This document shows positions 63,842 through 64,000 of a stretch of DNA of 64,000 nucleotides, piece after piece (position 1 is the stretch's first letter; each line of letters starts with the position of its first letter). The stretch covers positions 9,562 to 73,561 of the forward strand of contig JBMNRC010000014.1 of assembly GCA_050944455.1 (NCBI GenBank), in the 5' to 3' direction. The translations under genes and the position numbers were made by a program. Under the pieces are notes generated by a model. It did no database searches. It was not told where the DNA came from and saw only the letters and a list, made by a program, of their open reading frames with translations. Source of the stretch: Anthropogastromicrobium sp050944455. Its GTDB lineage: Bacteria; Bacillota; Clostridia; Lachnospirales; Lachnospiraceae.

Positions 63842-64000
63842 GTCTGCCATTCCTACAAATACATGTTATAATACAATAATGGTTTCCCGAATCTTCGTAC
63901 TATAAAACCGTACCTTTGAGATCCGATTTGAGGTACAAAGATAAGTTTTTTGTTTGATATCGTCTCCAGATAGGCTGGTGAGACCCTGTTTTCGGCTCAA
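63842..64000 (+). other. AT-rich window end, no gene identified
   Basis: A consensus TATAAT lies near 63868 without a clear -35, and a GTACCT/AGGTAC hairpin lies near 63909-63935. This may be the leader of a gene beyond the window. Confidence 0.3.

Overview
The window reads as chromosomal DNA of a Gram-positive, spore-former-related anaerobe, most likely a Clostridia/Lachnospiraceae-type Bacillota with unusually high GC for that group (roughly 55-60 percent by eye). The reasons are the order ireB-ruvX-DUF1292 followed by RNase J, the YesM/YesN-type two-component pair beside an LplB/YtcP-type sugar importer, the cysteine desulfurase-thiI pair, the single-chain dimeric-type GlyRS, a clostridial 2[4Fe-4S] ferredoxin, strong AGGAGG ribosome binding sites and sigma-A-like promoters. 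No rRNA operon, complete prophage or CRISPR array is present. The species cannot be named from this sequence.

Layout. 1-5.6 kb: end of a YfcE-type phosphoesterase, a beta-propeller lactonase, a ferredoxin and a heterodimeric ABC exporter. 5.7-9.4 kb: tRNA-Gln(CUG), acyl-ACP thioesterase, CvfB-like S1 protein, CPBP protease and an XRE regulator. 9.7-12.2 kb: an orphan MsmK/UgpC-type sugar-importer ATPase and a PucR/CdaR-type regulator. 12.4-16.3 kb: an S41 protease and a membrane-anchored polysaccharide deacetylase. 16.4-22.8 kb: uvrB, uvrA and an RlmI-like methyltransferase. 23-31.6 kb: a catabolic island with histidine kinase, response regulator, binding protein, two permeases and a GH51-like enzyme. 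It has no ATPase of its own, so the orphan ATPase at 9.7 kb is the natural partner. 31.8-39.4 kb: a small P-loop kinase, enolase, prmA, rsmE (with an apparent 1-base frameshift at its start), cysteine desulfurase, thiI, three stacked terminators and an HPr-like protein without the active-site histidine. 39.6-49.7 kb: GH2 glycosidase, mtaB, ireB, ruvX, a DUF1292 protein, RNase J and a TrmR/TrhP-like tRNA-wobble modification pair. 49.9-61.2 kb: M16C peptidase, era, recO, a lipoprotein, glyS, a CapA-like protein, a small export protein and an RlmD-like methyltransferase. 61.2-64 kb: an AT-richer accessory patch with a TetR regulator and an arginase-family enzyme, bounded by transposon-like remnants and a broken Crp/Fnr gene.

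The most unusual feature is not a gene. At least ten intergenic gaps hold short, degenerate, head-to-tail repeats (units of about 24 to 41 bp, plus wider-spaced copies), and each gap has its own unit sequence. The same kind of local duplication also appears in frame inside non-conserved parts of three proteins (the RlmD-like N-terminus, the MtaB linkers and the acidic tail of the deacetylase). This suggests a lineage-wide process that generates and then scrambles local tandem duplications wherever selection is weak.
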